Shown piece by piece: positions 1 to 10,565 of a DNA stretch of 64,000 nt. This DNA comes from Hyposmocoma kahamanoa. Its lineage: Eukaryota > Arthropoda > Insecta > Lepidoptera > Cosmopterigidae. Where the stretch lies: the NCBI RefSeq assembly GCF_003589595.1, contig NW_020653900.1:6719787-6783786 (forward strand). Reading direction: 5' to 3'. Position numbers and translations under genes: made by a program. The notes under the pieces are model-generated. The model had not been told where the DNA came from. It worked only from the letters and a program-made list of their open reading frames with translations, and searched no databases. The stretch's first letter is position 1. Every line of letters starts with the position of its first letter.

Positions 1-2
1 GT

Positions 3-139
3 CTAAGAGTGACGGGGACTGCCGTAGTCCACACATCTTTGCGATTTAAATTTCTGAGTGGCACTGTAACTGCTATGGGCAAGCGTGTCGCTTGTCACCA
101 GGCACACGACTTGTTTGTTCCGTCTCTTGGTATAATAAA
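3..139 (+). repeat. Family A dispersed repeat, 3' part, cut by the window edge
   Basis: Matches the 3' half of the family A repeat defined by the copies at 15863-16157 and 50209-50506. It shares the CTTTGCGATTTAAA centre, GGCACTG, and the GGTATAATAAAA end. The 5' part would lie outside the window. Confidence 0.8.
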
Positions 140-334
140 AACGACTTATAAAATGTCACATAAGCCACATGTGATCATAAAAAATAACTAAAACTACATG
201 AAATAATATCCCACTTAAACATAAAAAATATCGTTCGTAACTTGATAAGTTATCATTTTGCAGATGGGGCTTTATTACACCAATGGTGCGAAATGAAGTA
301 ATCGATCGTCTATTCGATAAATAGTATGAGTATG

Positions 335-735
335 AGTACAATATAATAACATCTTCAGGATGCTGTTGGGACTGCCACGGCACTGCAGTGCATCCGGCAT
401 GTTTGCTGAAGCGCGAACAGATGACTTTTATGCCATCAGGCGTAAAAGAGTGTCATCTCTGCTAAAGCGAGTGCGTGACAGTGGCAATGGCATCCTGAGG
501 ATGTTTGCCCATCGTTTTGACTGTAAAATTTTAAAGTTTTGGGTAAATATTACAACGGGTCAAATTAAGCAATAATTGTGCATTTTCCAAATTTTAATAT
601 TTAAATTTTCTGTCAATATATTCAAAATTCAATGTAATCATACTAACATAGTTCTAAGGTTTTCTTTTGTAACTAACACTATTATCTTATGGGCTATGGC
701 CTGAAATAAATGGTTTTATTATTATTATTGTTATA
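335..735 (+). pseudogene. LINE N2 reverse transcriptase C-terminus and 3' UTR
   Basis: An open frame from about 335 reads VQYNNIFRMLLGLPRHC, continues through SASGMFAEARTDDFYA and ends about residue 80. It is the C-terminal tail of a non-LTR retrotransposon polymerase common in lepidopterans. A roughly 160-bp 3' UTR follows, ending in a TTATTA-repeat tail at 705-735, the expected LINE 3' end. It is 5' truncated, so only the last part of the ORF is present. Two other fragments of the same family lie at 19050-19146 and 36130-36450. Confidence 0.7.
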
Positions 736-1107
736 TTACGGCCAGCGTTGGTAACTAATCTTCTTTACTGAGGAAGCACCAGCAAATTCATTTAGCTTGG
801 TATAGTCAGTGACACATGATCTAAGCGTTGAAACTAACTATAAATGAAATATGTACAAAACTCAACCTTAGTATAGCCTAATACAAGATACAAGTTTGAT
901 TGGCACTGAAATATTTTAAAAACTATTGCAGATTTATTTTTATGGAACGTTCAAATAGTACTTTGTTCAACAAAGTGTGTAAAATGACCCATTTAACACG
1001 TGATACATTGACACCACGAAGGCGAATTTAGTTCAAGTGTAAAATGAGTTTCATAGCAGTTGAACATTACACTTTTTGTTTGGACACATAATCATCAACA
1101 TCAAATA
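736..1107. other. AT-rich stretch, nothing recognised
   Basis: No open frame, tandem repeat or shared repeat family was seen here. Confidence 0.5.
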
Positions 1108-1322
1108 CATACGTTGCTCTGATCCCAAAGTAAGTTAACTAAAGCACTTTTCTTATGACAATCGGCAATTGGTAAAACACCAGACCCGAAATAATGTAGA
1201 AAATTTGGTTTTCTCCATTGACCCGACCGGGGATGGAACCTGGGAGTTCAGAGATGCCACCATGAAAACCGGTGTGCAAGTGATCACGGAGGTCGTCAAA
1301 CAGCAACCCTTTATTACGACCC
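1108..1322 (-). repeat. tRNA-headed SINE (F2 subfamily)
   Basis: On the minus strand it starts GACGACCTCCGTGATCA and carries an RNA polymerase III B-box-like stretch (GGTTCCATCCC). The end reads CTTTGGGATCAGAGCAAC. A homologous full copy lies at 14615-14822. The tRNA-like head is degenerate, so this is a SINE and not a tRNA gene. Confidence 0.7.
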
Positions 1323-1426
1323 ATTGACAGGCATGGGTCTCTTGGATCTTTGCGTGTGGGGAGTGCAGAGTTCTACTCATGCCAACCGATTCCTGCCAGG
1401 AAACTTAGCATTTTATTTTATTTAAA

Positions 1427-1490
1427 TGTGCATGCTCCATCGTCGACATCGTATTTTCCTTCAGGTAAGATGGAGGTCAAATGCGAAACA
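1427..1490 (+). pseudogene. LINE N3 terminal fragment
   Basis: The frame reads VHAPSSTSYFPSGK, and the DNA aligns with the end of the N3 fragment at 35660-35900 (HAPSTTSSSLSIR). Only about 65 bp remain. A third piece lies at 3790-3966. Confidence 0.5.
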
Positions 1491-2105
1491 AGGTACTTCT
1501 TCCGCACGTATTGTTGTAGGATATGCGCAGCCATTACCTCCTCCTCCTCCATGCATTCTCTGCATACATAGAAGCTATCCATGATACCTAAATTAAAAGT
1601 TGTTTATCATATGGATCTCCAAACCGACACCGCAGAAGTCTGGAAGAGGCACGTAGACCAGCTGCTGGCGACTAGAGTACCTCGTCAAAATTGAGAAGAA
1701 GGACCTGACATAATATATGACTGTACTGAATAATGCTTCATTTATCCTTTTATGTCACTGTATGTGTATTTTAATATAATGAGTACATATTATTTATGGA
1801 ATGGACTGGCGTTGAGCGAGGGGAGTGCTTCCCTAGCCTGTCTACAAACTGTAAAGGTTGTCTAGCTTTTGGTATGAGACATTTTTGTATCTTTGTGAAT
1901 AATTGCTCTTGACTATTGGTAGGGAAGTAATACTATGGGTTCTGGTCCTACAGCGTCCGTCCTTGATCCCTTTCGGGCCAAATCATCTGCTGCGTCATTG
2001 TCACGGGAACCGCTGTGCCCTTTGGCCCACTTTACAGTCACGTAGTGTTTGAAGGCATTCGTGGCATTCATGGAACGTATCTCTGATATAATACAGGATA
2101 CACCT
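1490..2105 (-). pseudogene. Non-LTR retrotransposon RNase H domain and zinc knuckle, decayed
   Basis: Minus-strand translation from about 2105 gives FKHYVTVKWAKGHSGS, then DNDAADDLARKGSR and GPEP. This is the C-terminal half of a LINE-type RNase H, with the GHSG..N..AD.LARKG signature. Farther on, ALPSLN at about 1810 and CRECMEEEEVMAAHIL at about 1570-1520 match the ending typical of such polyproteins; the last zinc-knuckle Cys is missing. Stops and an insert of about 100-200 bp near 1600-1790 interrupt it. Confidence 0.6.
1620..1690 (+). pseudogene. Possible LTR-retrotransposon (Gypsy-type) pol fragment
   Basis: The plus-strand frame reads TAEVWKRHVDQLLATR, which resembles the short motif at the end of Gypsy-type integrases (xxxRHVDQL). 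It is only about 25 codons, ends in a stop, and lies inside the RNase H fragment on the other strand, so this is tentative. Confidence 0.3.
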
Positions 2106-2400
2106 TCGAACTATGAATTGAAAAGCAAACGTTTTCCCACTGAGTTACCACTGCTGTAATTATTTAGACCATTATTTAAAATGCAAACAAGTCAAACAAT
2201 ATAAATGTATGTATAGGTATGTAGTACGAAAAAACAAAATCCTACGACTATTTCCGCGCCATTCTAGTTTTATTCTATTTTTCAAATATCAATTTGTATA
2301 CAGAACACAACGGCAAAGACATTTTAGGTATTTTATCAAGCAGCAGCGATTCGAACCAAAAATTCATAGTGGAATAGGTTGCTGACTATTTGTCATTTTT
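2105..2400. other. AT-rich stretch, nothing recognised
   Basis: No coding or repeat signal seen. Confidence 0.4.
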
Positions 2401-2515
2401 AGGAAATGAAACTATTTTTGAAATGAGAATGTGTTTTTTGAAAAAACAAATATAAGCGATTTAAATCCGGAAAAATAGTTTCATTTCCTAGGTGTAACAA
2501 TCGCGAAATCTAGTT
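2401..2515 (-). repeat. Family B element (Penelope-type terminal repeat), rearranged
   Basis: Begins AGGAAATGAAACTATTTTT and contains ATATAAGCGATTTAAATCCGG. It then ends with the inverted copy of the first motif followed by GTGTAACAATCGCGAAA, the complement of the standard family B 5' end. The central hairpin present in the longer copies is missing. Confidence 0.65.
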
Positions 2516-2759
2516 ATAGTTTTCACACAAATAAATTTTTAGTATAAGTTTTATTACGTTTTAAGTTTCTTAATTATTTCTTACCTGTTTAAGCTGACGG
2601 CTCTATAGTCAACGCTCATAAAATAACAATAATGAATTTTAAAACAGCATTTTTAAAAATGCTCGAACCTCTGAACCTTTCAATAATCATATTAGAACTG
2701 TTTACAATTCTTTACTTTTATAGTTGTTTCTTTTAAAAAAAAAAAGTTTTTTTTTAAAT

Positions 2760-3088
2760 TAATTTTTCTGACGGGGGGAATCTTAATGGATACCCCTGAG
2801 CCCAGGGAGAGTCAGGGGTTATGTGAGGACTTTCCCTCCAGACTGGAGGGCCTACCCCACTAAAACCCCCCCGGGTTTCCCTCTCGCCGGTTGAGTCGGC
2901 GCCGTGGGATCGGTGAACATTCACCACGACGAAGCTATTGTATCCTGGGCAAAAGTTTCTCGACTGCCGATTTGACGCAACCTCAGGCCAGTCCTTTACA
3001 TACTCCTCCAATCCATACCGCCGTGTTGTCGCTTAACAGCGTCTTAAAGGAAAAAAGTAGTAGATTAGTCCGCCTACGCGGAGCATGA
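2760..3088. other. GC-rich island of unknown origin
   Basis: A sharply GC-richer block with CCCC/GGGG runs in an AT-rich setting, bounded on the left by poly-A/poly-T. Short open frames occur on both strands (65 and 85 codons), but neither is recognisable. It could be the 5' end of a retroelement. No second copy was found in the window. Confidence 0.4.
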
Positions 3089-3415
3089 ATGACTAACTTC
3101 ACAAGCATGAATTGTTTATTTAAAAGTACATGTCAATTATGATTATCCACCAAAACGGAAGTGTACAATAATAATATCTCGAATGCACTTGCCATCATTG
3201 AAGAGGGCTACATCACGGAGGCAGTGAAAGTAAGCGAAAGCAGGCCCTCCGATATGACCATACATACCGGATCGTAATCACGGTGTACGTTACTAGCTGG
3301 TATGTTCAACCAGGCACTAAGATTGTACCTAAAACACGATTCATAGTGAAGACGTTATGCGGCAAAAATGAGTAAACGGTGAAATCTTTTTTCTTTACTT
3401 TGGTAGTCTAGACTA

Positions 3416-3575
3416 CAGAAATGTAGCGCGTTATTTTTTCTATGAATAATTTAAATGTGTGTCAAGAATTGGAAACCTTAAATCAATAAGACTCTCGAGC
3501 TTGACAATTTTGGTTTCTAGCTCAATGAAATGCGCAAATATAAAATAACTTAAAAAAAATCTATTGCAGTATAGC
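3416..3575 (+). repeat. Family J: segment duplicated at 26160-26308
   Basis: About 155 bp nearly identical to 26160-26308, sharing TAGCGCGTTATTTTTTCTAT, GTGTCAAGAATTGGAAAC, ATGAAATGCGCAAATATAA and CTATTGCAGTATAGCAGCA. Flanks on both sides are unrelated, so it behaves as a mobile unit or a small duplication. Confidence 0.75.
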
Positions 3576-3579
3576 AGCA

Positions 3580-3676
3580 ATAGTTTCACCCACGACCTCG
3601 CAAGTATAGGGTCGTGGATTCGATCCGGGCTTGAACTTCTTGAGTTTTTCAGAATTTATGTGCGAAATGCAAATCA
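3580..3676 (+). repeat. SINE head joined to a family G-type tail
   Basis: A tRNA-like B box (TGGATTCGATCC) is followed by GAATTTATGTGCGAAATGC, the start of the SINE G tail. It is truncated after about 95 bp. Confidence 0.5.
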
Positions 3677-3682
3677 ACTGCT

Positions 3683-3782
3683 TCCGTGGCCGAATGGTTA
3701 CCATATCGGTATATCACGCAGAGGTCCCGGATATCGATTCCAGAGCCAGGAGTTGTTGGAGTGTTTCCATGACGTAGGCTAG
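3683..3782 (+). repeat. SINE E (tRNA-like head)
   Basis: CCGTGGCCGAATGGTTACCAT is an A-box-like start, followed by GAGGTCCCGGATATCGATTCC (degenerate B box). The same head is better preserved at 57052 and 58727. Confidence 0.6.
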
Positions 3783-3789
3783 GGTTCCA

Positions 3790-3966
3790 CCCATATATTA
3801 TGGATATTCCAAGGATTCACACGAAGCGTTTCGTTTCCACATTCATGTGACGAACGGTTAAGACTGTATCTTGGGCCTTTTCAAGGTGAGAATGAATAGG
3901 CATTATTTAGTGTGCATGTTACGTCGTCGACCTTATCGTCACATTAGTTGAGGTGGAAGATCAAAT
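3790..3966 (+). pseudogene. LINE N3 terminal fragment
   Basis: A frame near 3880-3950 reads FKVRMNRHYLVCMLRRRPYRH. It corresponds to the FKERVNRHYLG ending at 35693-35900 with a frameshift after the Tyr-Leu, so this is a dead fragment. Confidence 0.5.
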
Positions 3967-4640
3967 GCGGACTTTTTTTTAAAGCACGGCACCCTTCCGC
4001 AGTAGGTTTAGACGAAGGAAGGTTTTCCTTAAAAACCAGTTCAATAAAACCATACCGCTCTCTTGTAGCGAGAAGCGTATGCTCCCCGCCTCTAAGAACT
4101 TACAATACTTACAATTTGCTCTTTTTACCTGTGTTACTTCGAATACTCCGAAACATCGGTATGAAAATCGTCAAAACGAAAAAAATCCATTTCTTTAGAA
4201 AACTTTACGAAGTCTCATAATTTTTGTACAAAACAAACGCATAGTGCGAGACGTTAAAAGCAGTAAAGTAAATCACAGTTGTTAAGAGTAATGAGAATTT
4301 TAAGCTTCACTTTTACTATTGTTTGGTATACTTTTAATGAAGAGAAAAGAGTTAGGCCTTGAGAAAATTATTACTAGCAATTACTATTGTGTATTAGTAG
4401 TAACTAGTAGCAAATCTGTTGATTGCGTATAGTAAAAATTAATGGTTACTTTGAATGTTTGTGCGTTCGTTTGTAGTTAAGGTTAGTCATAGGAGGAGAA
4501 TCGGAGAAAACTGTTTTGCTAGATGAAATGTTTTACGTATTTCCTATTACACACATACACCTAAGGACAAGGTGCCATTAGACGCTTGTCAACTTGGAAC
4601 TGAGTAAAATTTTCCTGCTTATTCTTATAATTATATTAAT
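3967..4640. other. AT-rich intergenic stretch
   Basis: Only short, unrecognised open frames; no repeat family was identified. Confidence 0.4.
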
Positions 4641-4649
4641 GTTCTGTGC

Positions 4650-4745
4650 GCGGAATGTGAGACGCGTGGGCGGCCCACACACACCTCACTTCCTAAAATC
4701 TAAACTCGCGTTCAAATGCCTCGATTTAAGATTTCATTGTTATAA
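4650..4745 (+). repeat. Family H dispersed repeat
   Basis: Shares ACGCG.GGGCGG, CACACCTCACTTCCTAAAAT and a TTCAAAT...TCG...TTTAA tail with the reverse complement of 62100-62200. Two copies are present in opposite orientation 57 kb apart. Confidence 0.6.
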
Positions 4746-4832
4746 TAATAATTAATCGTTTAGGGTTCACCAAACTACACATCGATCTACTACATTATAG
4801 GTACGTGCTCGTCCGTACCAGCAGTAATACAA

Positions 4833-5128
4833 TTTTTTTTAACCGACGTCAAAAAAGGAGGAGGTTCTCAATTCGACAATATTTTTTTATATGTAAGTTA
4901 CGCGATAACTCCGGCTCATTTGTGAACCGGTTTTGATGATTCTTTTATCGGGAAGAGGGTGCCTCGGGTGTGGTTCCATTTGAAGAAAATATTCCATCAC
5001 TAAAGGTGGCAAACTAGGCGTTGAATCCGGTTTCGCGCACTTTTCGGTAACCGATTTCAATAAAACTTGGCAAATGGATGTAATTTTACGAATTTTTGAG
5101 GTCGGTTTTTTTAGTACTCTGTACTGAG
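4833..5128 (+). repeat. Family C MITE-like element, short form
   Basis: Starts AACCGACGTCAAAAAAGGAG and ends TTTTTGAGGTCGGTTTTTTT, followed by AGTACTCTGTACTGAG. The ends form an inverted repeat (ACCGAC.TCAAAA). Internally it has TTACGCGATAACTCCGG and AATAAAACTTGGCAAAT. It is the best whole example of the short form. Confidence 0.75.
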
Positions 5129-5274
5129 ATTATTTATTTATTGCTTATTTAGTCATGCAGCGCTGTTTTAGAACAAAATTTTTTTCGAAATCCACGATAG
5201 ACCGTGGCTTACTTCTTTAAGGAAATGGTTGATAGCGCACTTTCTTGCTGAACTCTCCTTGGAATCATCAATCG

Positions 5275-5442
5275 TCGTCAATTCGACAGTATTTTTTTGT
5301 TTCAACAAAATATCCACCTCTATGGGTGGCAAATTAGGGGATGAATCCGGTTTAATTGCATTTCATCCACTTTCCGTCAAATTCAATAAAACTTGGCAAA
5401 TAAATGTAATTCCAAAAATTTTTGGGATATGTTTTTTTTTTG
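5275..5442 (+). repeat. Family C element, truncated copy
   Basis: Carries the interior ATTCGACAGTATTTTTTTG, GGGGATGAATCCGGTTTAAT and AATAAAACTTGGCAAATAAA, but lacks both conserved ends. Confidence 0.7.
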
Positions 5443-5482
5443 TAAAAAAAATTATTCATCTGTTTATAACATTTCGCTCTCT

Positions 5483-5765
5483 CTTAGAGTGGTTACACTG
5501 GCGACTTTTAGCAGCGAAACAAAAGCGCGTTCGTGAATCGCGCTATTGCATCGCTACACTTGCGATTTATAGGCGATTGCACCGATGCCAACGCGCGGCT
5601 GCATCGATACAAACGCGCGATACCATCGATGCATTCGCCTATAAAACCCAAGTGTAGCGGTGCAATCGCATTTGCATCACTGCTTAAAATCGTGCGCGTG
5701 TGTAAAGATAGACGATTAGCAACTGCATCGCTGCAAAAAATCGCCGTGTGTAATAGCTCTTACGT
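5483..5765. mobile_element. MITE-like element with long imperfect terminal inverted repeats
   Basis: GC-rich island. The outer arms GTTACACTGGCGACTTTTAG and the complement of CAAAAAATCGCCGTGTGTAA pair. A second, inner pair also exists: CTACACTTGCGATTTATAGG at about 5555 against the complement of CCTATAAAACCCAAGTGTAG at about 5637. The whole block can fold back on itself. Open frames across it are by-products of this structure. Confidence 0.5.
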
Positions 5766-5770
5766 TTATC

Positions 5771-7899
5771 TTTGTGCTTCCCTCTTGCATGCTGTTGCCC
5801 GCTCATGACGTTTTTCATACTGCCTTGGATTGGCTTGGATCTCTTTTAGAGATAAGTCGACCTTATTTTTGTTTTGTGTTTCATTGATACTATAAAACTG
5901 TACAATACATAACTGTATAATGCAAAAACTCGGTGTTAATTACCACATTTTGTTCACTATTTGTTTTGTCTCAATCATTAATACATTATAATACTTAGTA
6001 TGACTAATTAGTAAGGTATATATTCGTTCGAGTGGGAGTCTTACCTGGCTATAATACTCTCGATTAGCATGAAAGGTAAAGAACCTTTAGTTAATATACC
6101 GCCATGAGTACATGAATGTTTTTTATCGTTCAAAAACTGATGAAAAGAATCTTTTCTTTCTGTTAGATCTAAGTGGTATTCCAAACATTGACATAAAATA
6201 AGTTATTATTATTATTAATGTAAAGTTCTAAACCGGTATCAGAGCTGCTAAGGTTGTGGCTTAATCCTTAAGAAAGAACCCTGTCAATTAAATGGCTTTC
6301 AGCTAAAAGAATTTAATCAATCATCAAATAGCAACTTTTTACAAAATCGATTGGCGTAATACATTACGAAAGAAATAAAATTACGATGGAAATAAAGATA
6401 ATTCACGGTTACATATAATCAATTACAGCCAAAAAATTGCATACTTTAAATTTAATATGCGATAACAGCCGAAACTGATCTTTGACATAACAACAAAAAT
6501 AAAGAAGAAAAAAGTATGTAACAACGTAACGTTACGGCGAATCACGAGCGATTAGAAAGTTTTCTTTTTTTCTAACTTCGAATTCACACGTTCTTATTTT
6601 GAAATTTGAAGCGTATTGTTTTTGTTTTTTTTTTGGTCTTTGAGATAAAATGTACAGATTTCTTGCAGCCATCGCGTCGTGATCTTTAAAGGCTTTATTT
6701 GTAATGTTAAATTGTGGTTTTATACGTTTTAATCTACACAAAAAACCGTGTATTGTTGTTAAATCGCCTAATAAGCACATCGCCAACAGCACGCGGGCTT
6801 TTACGTGTTGGGTGGGGTAGTTCATACTTATTGTTTGTTATAACGTTAAATTTAAACCTTAAGTGCGCAGCGTGCTGTTGTAAATTTTAAAACAATCGTG
6901 ATTATTCATAACACGCGTCATTGTGACGATCGTTAAGAAGAGCAAATTCGTTGTTTCGTGTATTATTGCACTTTCTACATGAAAACATTTCTATTTTTCT
7001 TAACATAATTTTTTTTTAATTAGAAAGAAAGAAAATAATTTTTATTTGATCTCTTTTCTTATGACTACTAATATAAAGTAAATCTTGATACTAAATACTG
7101 AGGGCCAAAATGGTCACCAGTCAGCATTTGTCGCGTTGTGCACGCAAAACAACTCAACGTTCATATTCTATGGTGGCCGAGGATCGGAGCGAATGCCACC
7201 GACAATCAACAACATAAGATAACTGAAATTTAAAACATCAAAATAAAACACTTACAGAGAAAAATCTCTGGATCTTACTTGGTGCAACAAATTTCGTTGG
7301 TCATGCAGCGCGGTAATGCTGCCAGTGTCATGGGGCCGTTTGAACCAGCTAAGATTTCAGAGCGGTCCTTTTTAATTCTACTTGTTGGAAAAAATGGCTA
7401 ATTCTGGCGAATTGCATTATTAATTTTTATATGACGAAGCTTGTTGCTGATTTATATTTGTCTTCCTGACGAAGCCTACGACATAATTATGTAATTATTT
7501 TAATTTTTAAATAAATTGAACTGTATTGTTATAACAATTTTTTCGTTGACAGAAAAAATGAATAAAATATTTACATATTCATAAAATTTAGTATGAAATA
7601 GTAATAAATCGTCTACATATATGACTATAGTAAAGTTATAAAATTTATAATTTAACACTTATATCATTAAATTGAACATAAGTACTTTTTCAACTTATAC
7701 ATATTTTCACATACTTTTTTTATTACATTAGTTTTTTTACCTCTCTAATAAATACAGTTTAAACTTACATTTAAACTTGCTAATTGTGGATTTAGTAGTA
7801 TTAATTTCTTTAAACTTAGAAATTAAATTAGTACATGTCGCTACAGTGATTTCAACCTTTGACTTCTCTACTGAGAGTGAAAGTCAAATAATGATTTCT
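5771..7899. other. Largely featureless AT-rich DNA
   Basis: A TTATTA run at about 6200-6222 after GACATAAAATAAG looks like a LINE 3' tail. No other family was identified. A 97-codon minus-strand frame (6825-6532) has no recognisable domain. Confidence 0.4.
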
Positions 7900-8290
7900 T
7901 TCATAAGTAAAATTTTACACTGAAAACGTAATTTTTTAAGCTACTGCTCATTCACTGCACTGACTACACACAATAAAGAAGAACGAGCAAGAAACTCTAG
8001 GGATTGCACTTTTCAAATAAACTTAAATGCTATGAAATACACTTTGAATCATAATTGTGTGGAATCTATGTATTGTTTCGCCATACATCTTTATCTCACA
8101 TACCTACTCTTTAATTTTGTATATGACTTTTCAATAACTTTTAATATAAGTTTTACACTCAGGAAATGATAATCTAATACATGCCCCGGAATTTTACTTA
8201 AAAACGTATACGTTTCCCCAAAAAAAATTGTGAATGAAATGAGGTTGGACGTACTTCTACGATTAATATTATAGATATCTTCTTTCTTAA
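7900..8290 (-). pseudogene. LINE N1 3' end, decayed copy
   Basis: Order and content match the 3' end of the N1 copy at 10566-13265: GAACGAGCAAGAAACTC at about 7980 in the 3' UTR and AAACGTATACGTTTCCCC at about 8200 in the last coding part. Not translatable. Confidence 0.5.
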
Positions 8291-8299
8291 TGAAATTAT

Positions 8300-10565
8300 G
8301 AGAAGAGAATCAACCGCTCTCCCACTAGACTAGCACCGCTGTAAAATGATATGCAAAGCTATTCGCAGATTCAAGAACTGGCTCCTGTTAAGCCCAACGC
8401 ATTAGCATAGTCAGAAATCAAGAAAAACAGAAGAACTGCTGCCAGCATTTTGCCAAGGCGACTAAATTTTAATTTATTTAATGGTTCTCGTATTTAAGCT
8501 GTATGTTAACCTGTTATGATCTTTATAAATAAATTGACTAGAAAACAGACACACTTCGCTATACGTATCTATAAGTTGGAATCAGTTATCACTTCTAACG
8601 TAATGTAACAGAATTATATTTATTGTTTATGTAATGTAATTAACAAAATGAAAATCTAATATTATTACGTGTTGTTTTCTAATTATTATTAGAGAATCGA
8701 TTTACTAAGATATCTTACGAATCACATTAACTAGTCTCGATCATGATTTCTTTGTTTACAAATTGCTCAAATTGGGTAATGTCGCAGAGGGAGTGATATT
8801 GGTATCGCTTGAACCAGGGGTCTACTACTGTTCTCCATCGGTCAGGATTATTTTATGACAGCAATGGTTTCGGACGGATATCCGAAAAAGAACGGGAGTA
8901 GACTCCCTGTTTAGTTTAATCGGTCGTCTGGCGTGGTGAAAATAAGAATATGAAACTGAAGAGTGAAGTTGGTGATTAATGCTTTATATACGAACGCGTA
9001 TTAACAAGATGGGCTTTATGAGAGTTACTTGCAAAGTCAACAGCCTTGCGCAGCCAGTACCTGTGAATTCGCCTCGTGACTATCCATCTTTTGTATTTTC
9101 GAACTATTTTTTAATCTGTTAAAAGTAGATAAAAGGATTAATTGCAATCAACTGACTTTATTACTTCACCAGCAGCAGAACGAATTCATTGAATAGAGTG
9201 AATAGACCAATTATCAATCGACGAACGTTTCATATTTAATTCCAGACTGAATCAGTGTTAAGGGTGTTTCTCTCAACGTCTCCCACGTTTCTATTCTGAC
9301 AAATGTTTATTATTAAAAGCTAAAAGTTTCTATAAATCATTTCTGTATTGCAAATTACGATAGAAAGTAACTTTGAATTTATAAAATTGCTATATATAGA
9401 TTCTTGTTGACACTTACGCCAGTAATTTTAATTTATTCAGTAACTAAATAACTTCGAATGTGTACGTGTCTTCTAAAATACTATTTTTCAAATTGTCTCT
9501 ATTTAATTGCTAGAGAAATGACAACCAGACAAACGTGTAGCTGCAAAAGTAACAACTTTTAACAACAAATAGTCCCACAAATCTAATGGTTTTGAACTCT
9601 ACGGTAAACAAAATAAGAACGCAGCTTTGAGTCATGATTGATCTTAGCAAGATTATTTTTCTTACTGAATGCTTTGTGGTCGTATTGCGGGACATTTTGC
9701 GGTATGGACGTCGCTTCATGAGTCTTTCCATGTGGAAGCGATAAACGACAGGTGTATTAGTGAGCTCTCAGACGAACAACCTCTACACGGCGTCCTAAGT
9801 TGCGGTCACAAATATAAAACAGTAATAGCAAACTAACTGACTAAGGTTCAGTTCACATTGCCGCGCAATGACTATTTGTAATCATCTCAACTAGATATCA
9901 ACTAGATACGAGCCAAAAAACCGGCCGCGCGAATTCTGGAGAATTCTCTCGCTGTCTCGGAAATTCTCGCAGCTGGTCTGTATATTACACAATTAACATG
10001 AAAATTCATTACGCTATGGAAAATTTCATTATATTTATAAATTCGCTTCTGTTAAGTTCCGCGGCATTATAAATTGGGCCTAAAGAGAAGATAGTCCGGT
10101 GTTATTTTAATTACATCTTTCAGCTTAGTGTTGCCGTTTAGACCTCTGTTGCTATTAATTGCTTAACAAACGTAGAACATTTTCGAAATTGGTTCTGATC
10201 AGGGTATTATAATGCCACTAAAGTTGATTTTGCTTCCCTATTATTCATATCACTTTGATCCTAATAAGTGGAGTTATGTAACATTTATATCTATAATAAT
10301 ATTATGGTAAATTGGGTAAATGATACATTATTAGTAAAAATAAACCATTTAGGAACCTTTGTGACAGTCTGGTGTTCGTACTAGAATTCCCTGTATGACG
10401 GATCACCAGGCCCTTGCTTCCACAGTTGAACTAATAAAAATAAAAAAAGATGAACACTGTGAGTTAAATATAGTAAATTAAGAGCAAAATAAAATGGTGC
10501 GTGTGTGTTTTTATTATATGTGGTATGAGTACGTGTGTATCTGTTTCTGTTTCTGTGTATCAAAT
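8300..10565. other. AT-rich intergenic stretch
   Basis: 8380-8540 has AGAACTGCTGCCAGCATTTT and an AATAAATTGACTAG end, which looks like another LINE 3' end. The 8760-8945 segment is GC-richer without a recognised frame. Nothing else seen. Confidence 0.4.

Noticed and set aside
5229..5657. 142-codon plus-strand frame
   Set aside because: It runs across a family C remnant and the GC-rich inverted-repeat island; no domain, composition explained by repeats.
6532..6825. 97-codon minus-strand frame
   Set aside because: Lys/Arg-rich with no domain, no promoter or splice context seen.
7470..7490. CTGACGA as a second hammerhead core
   Set aside because: No following stem and GAAA; chance match.
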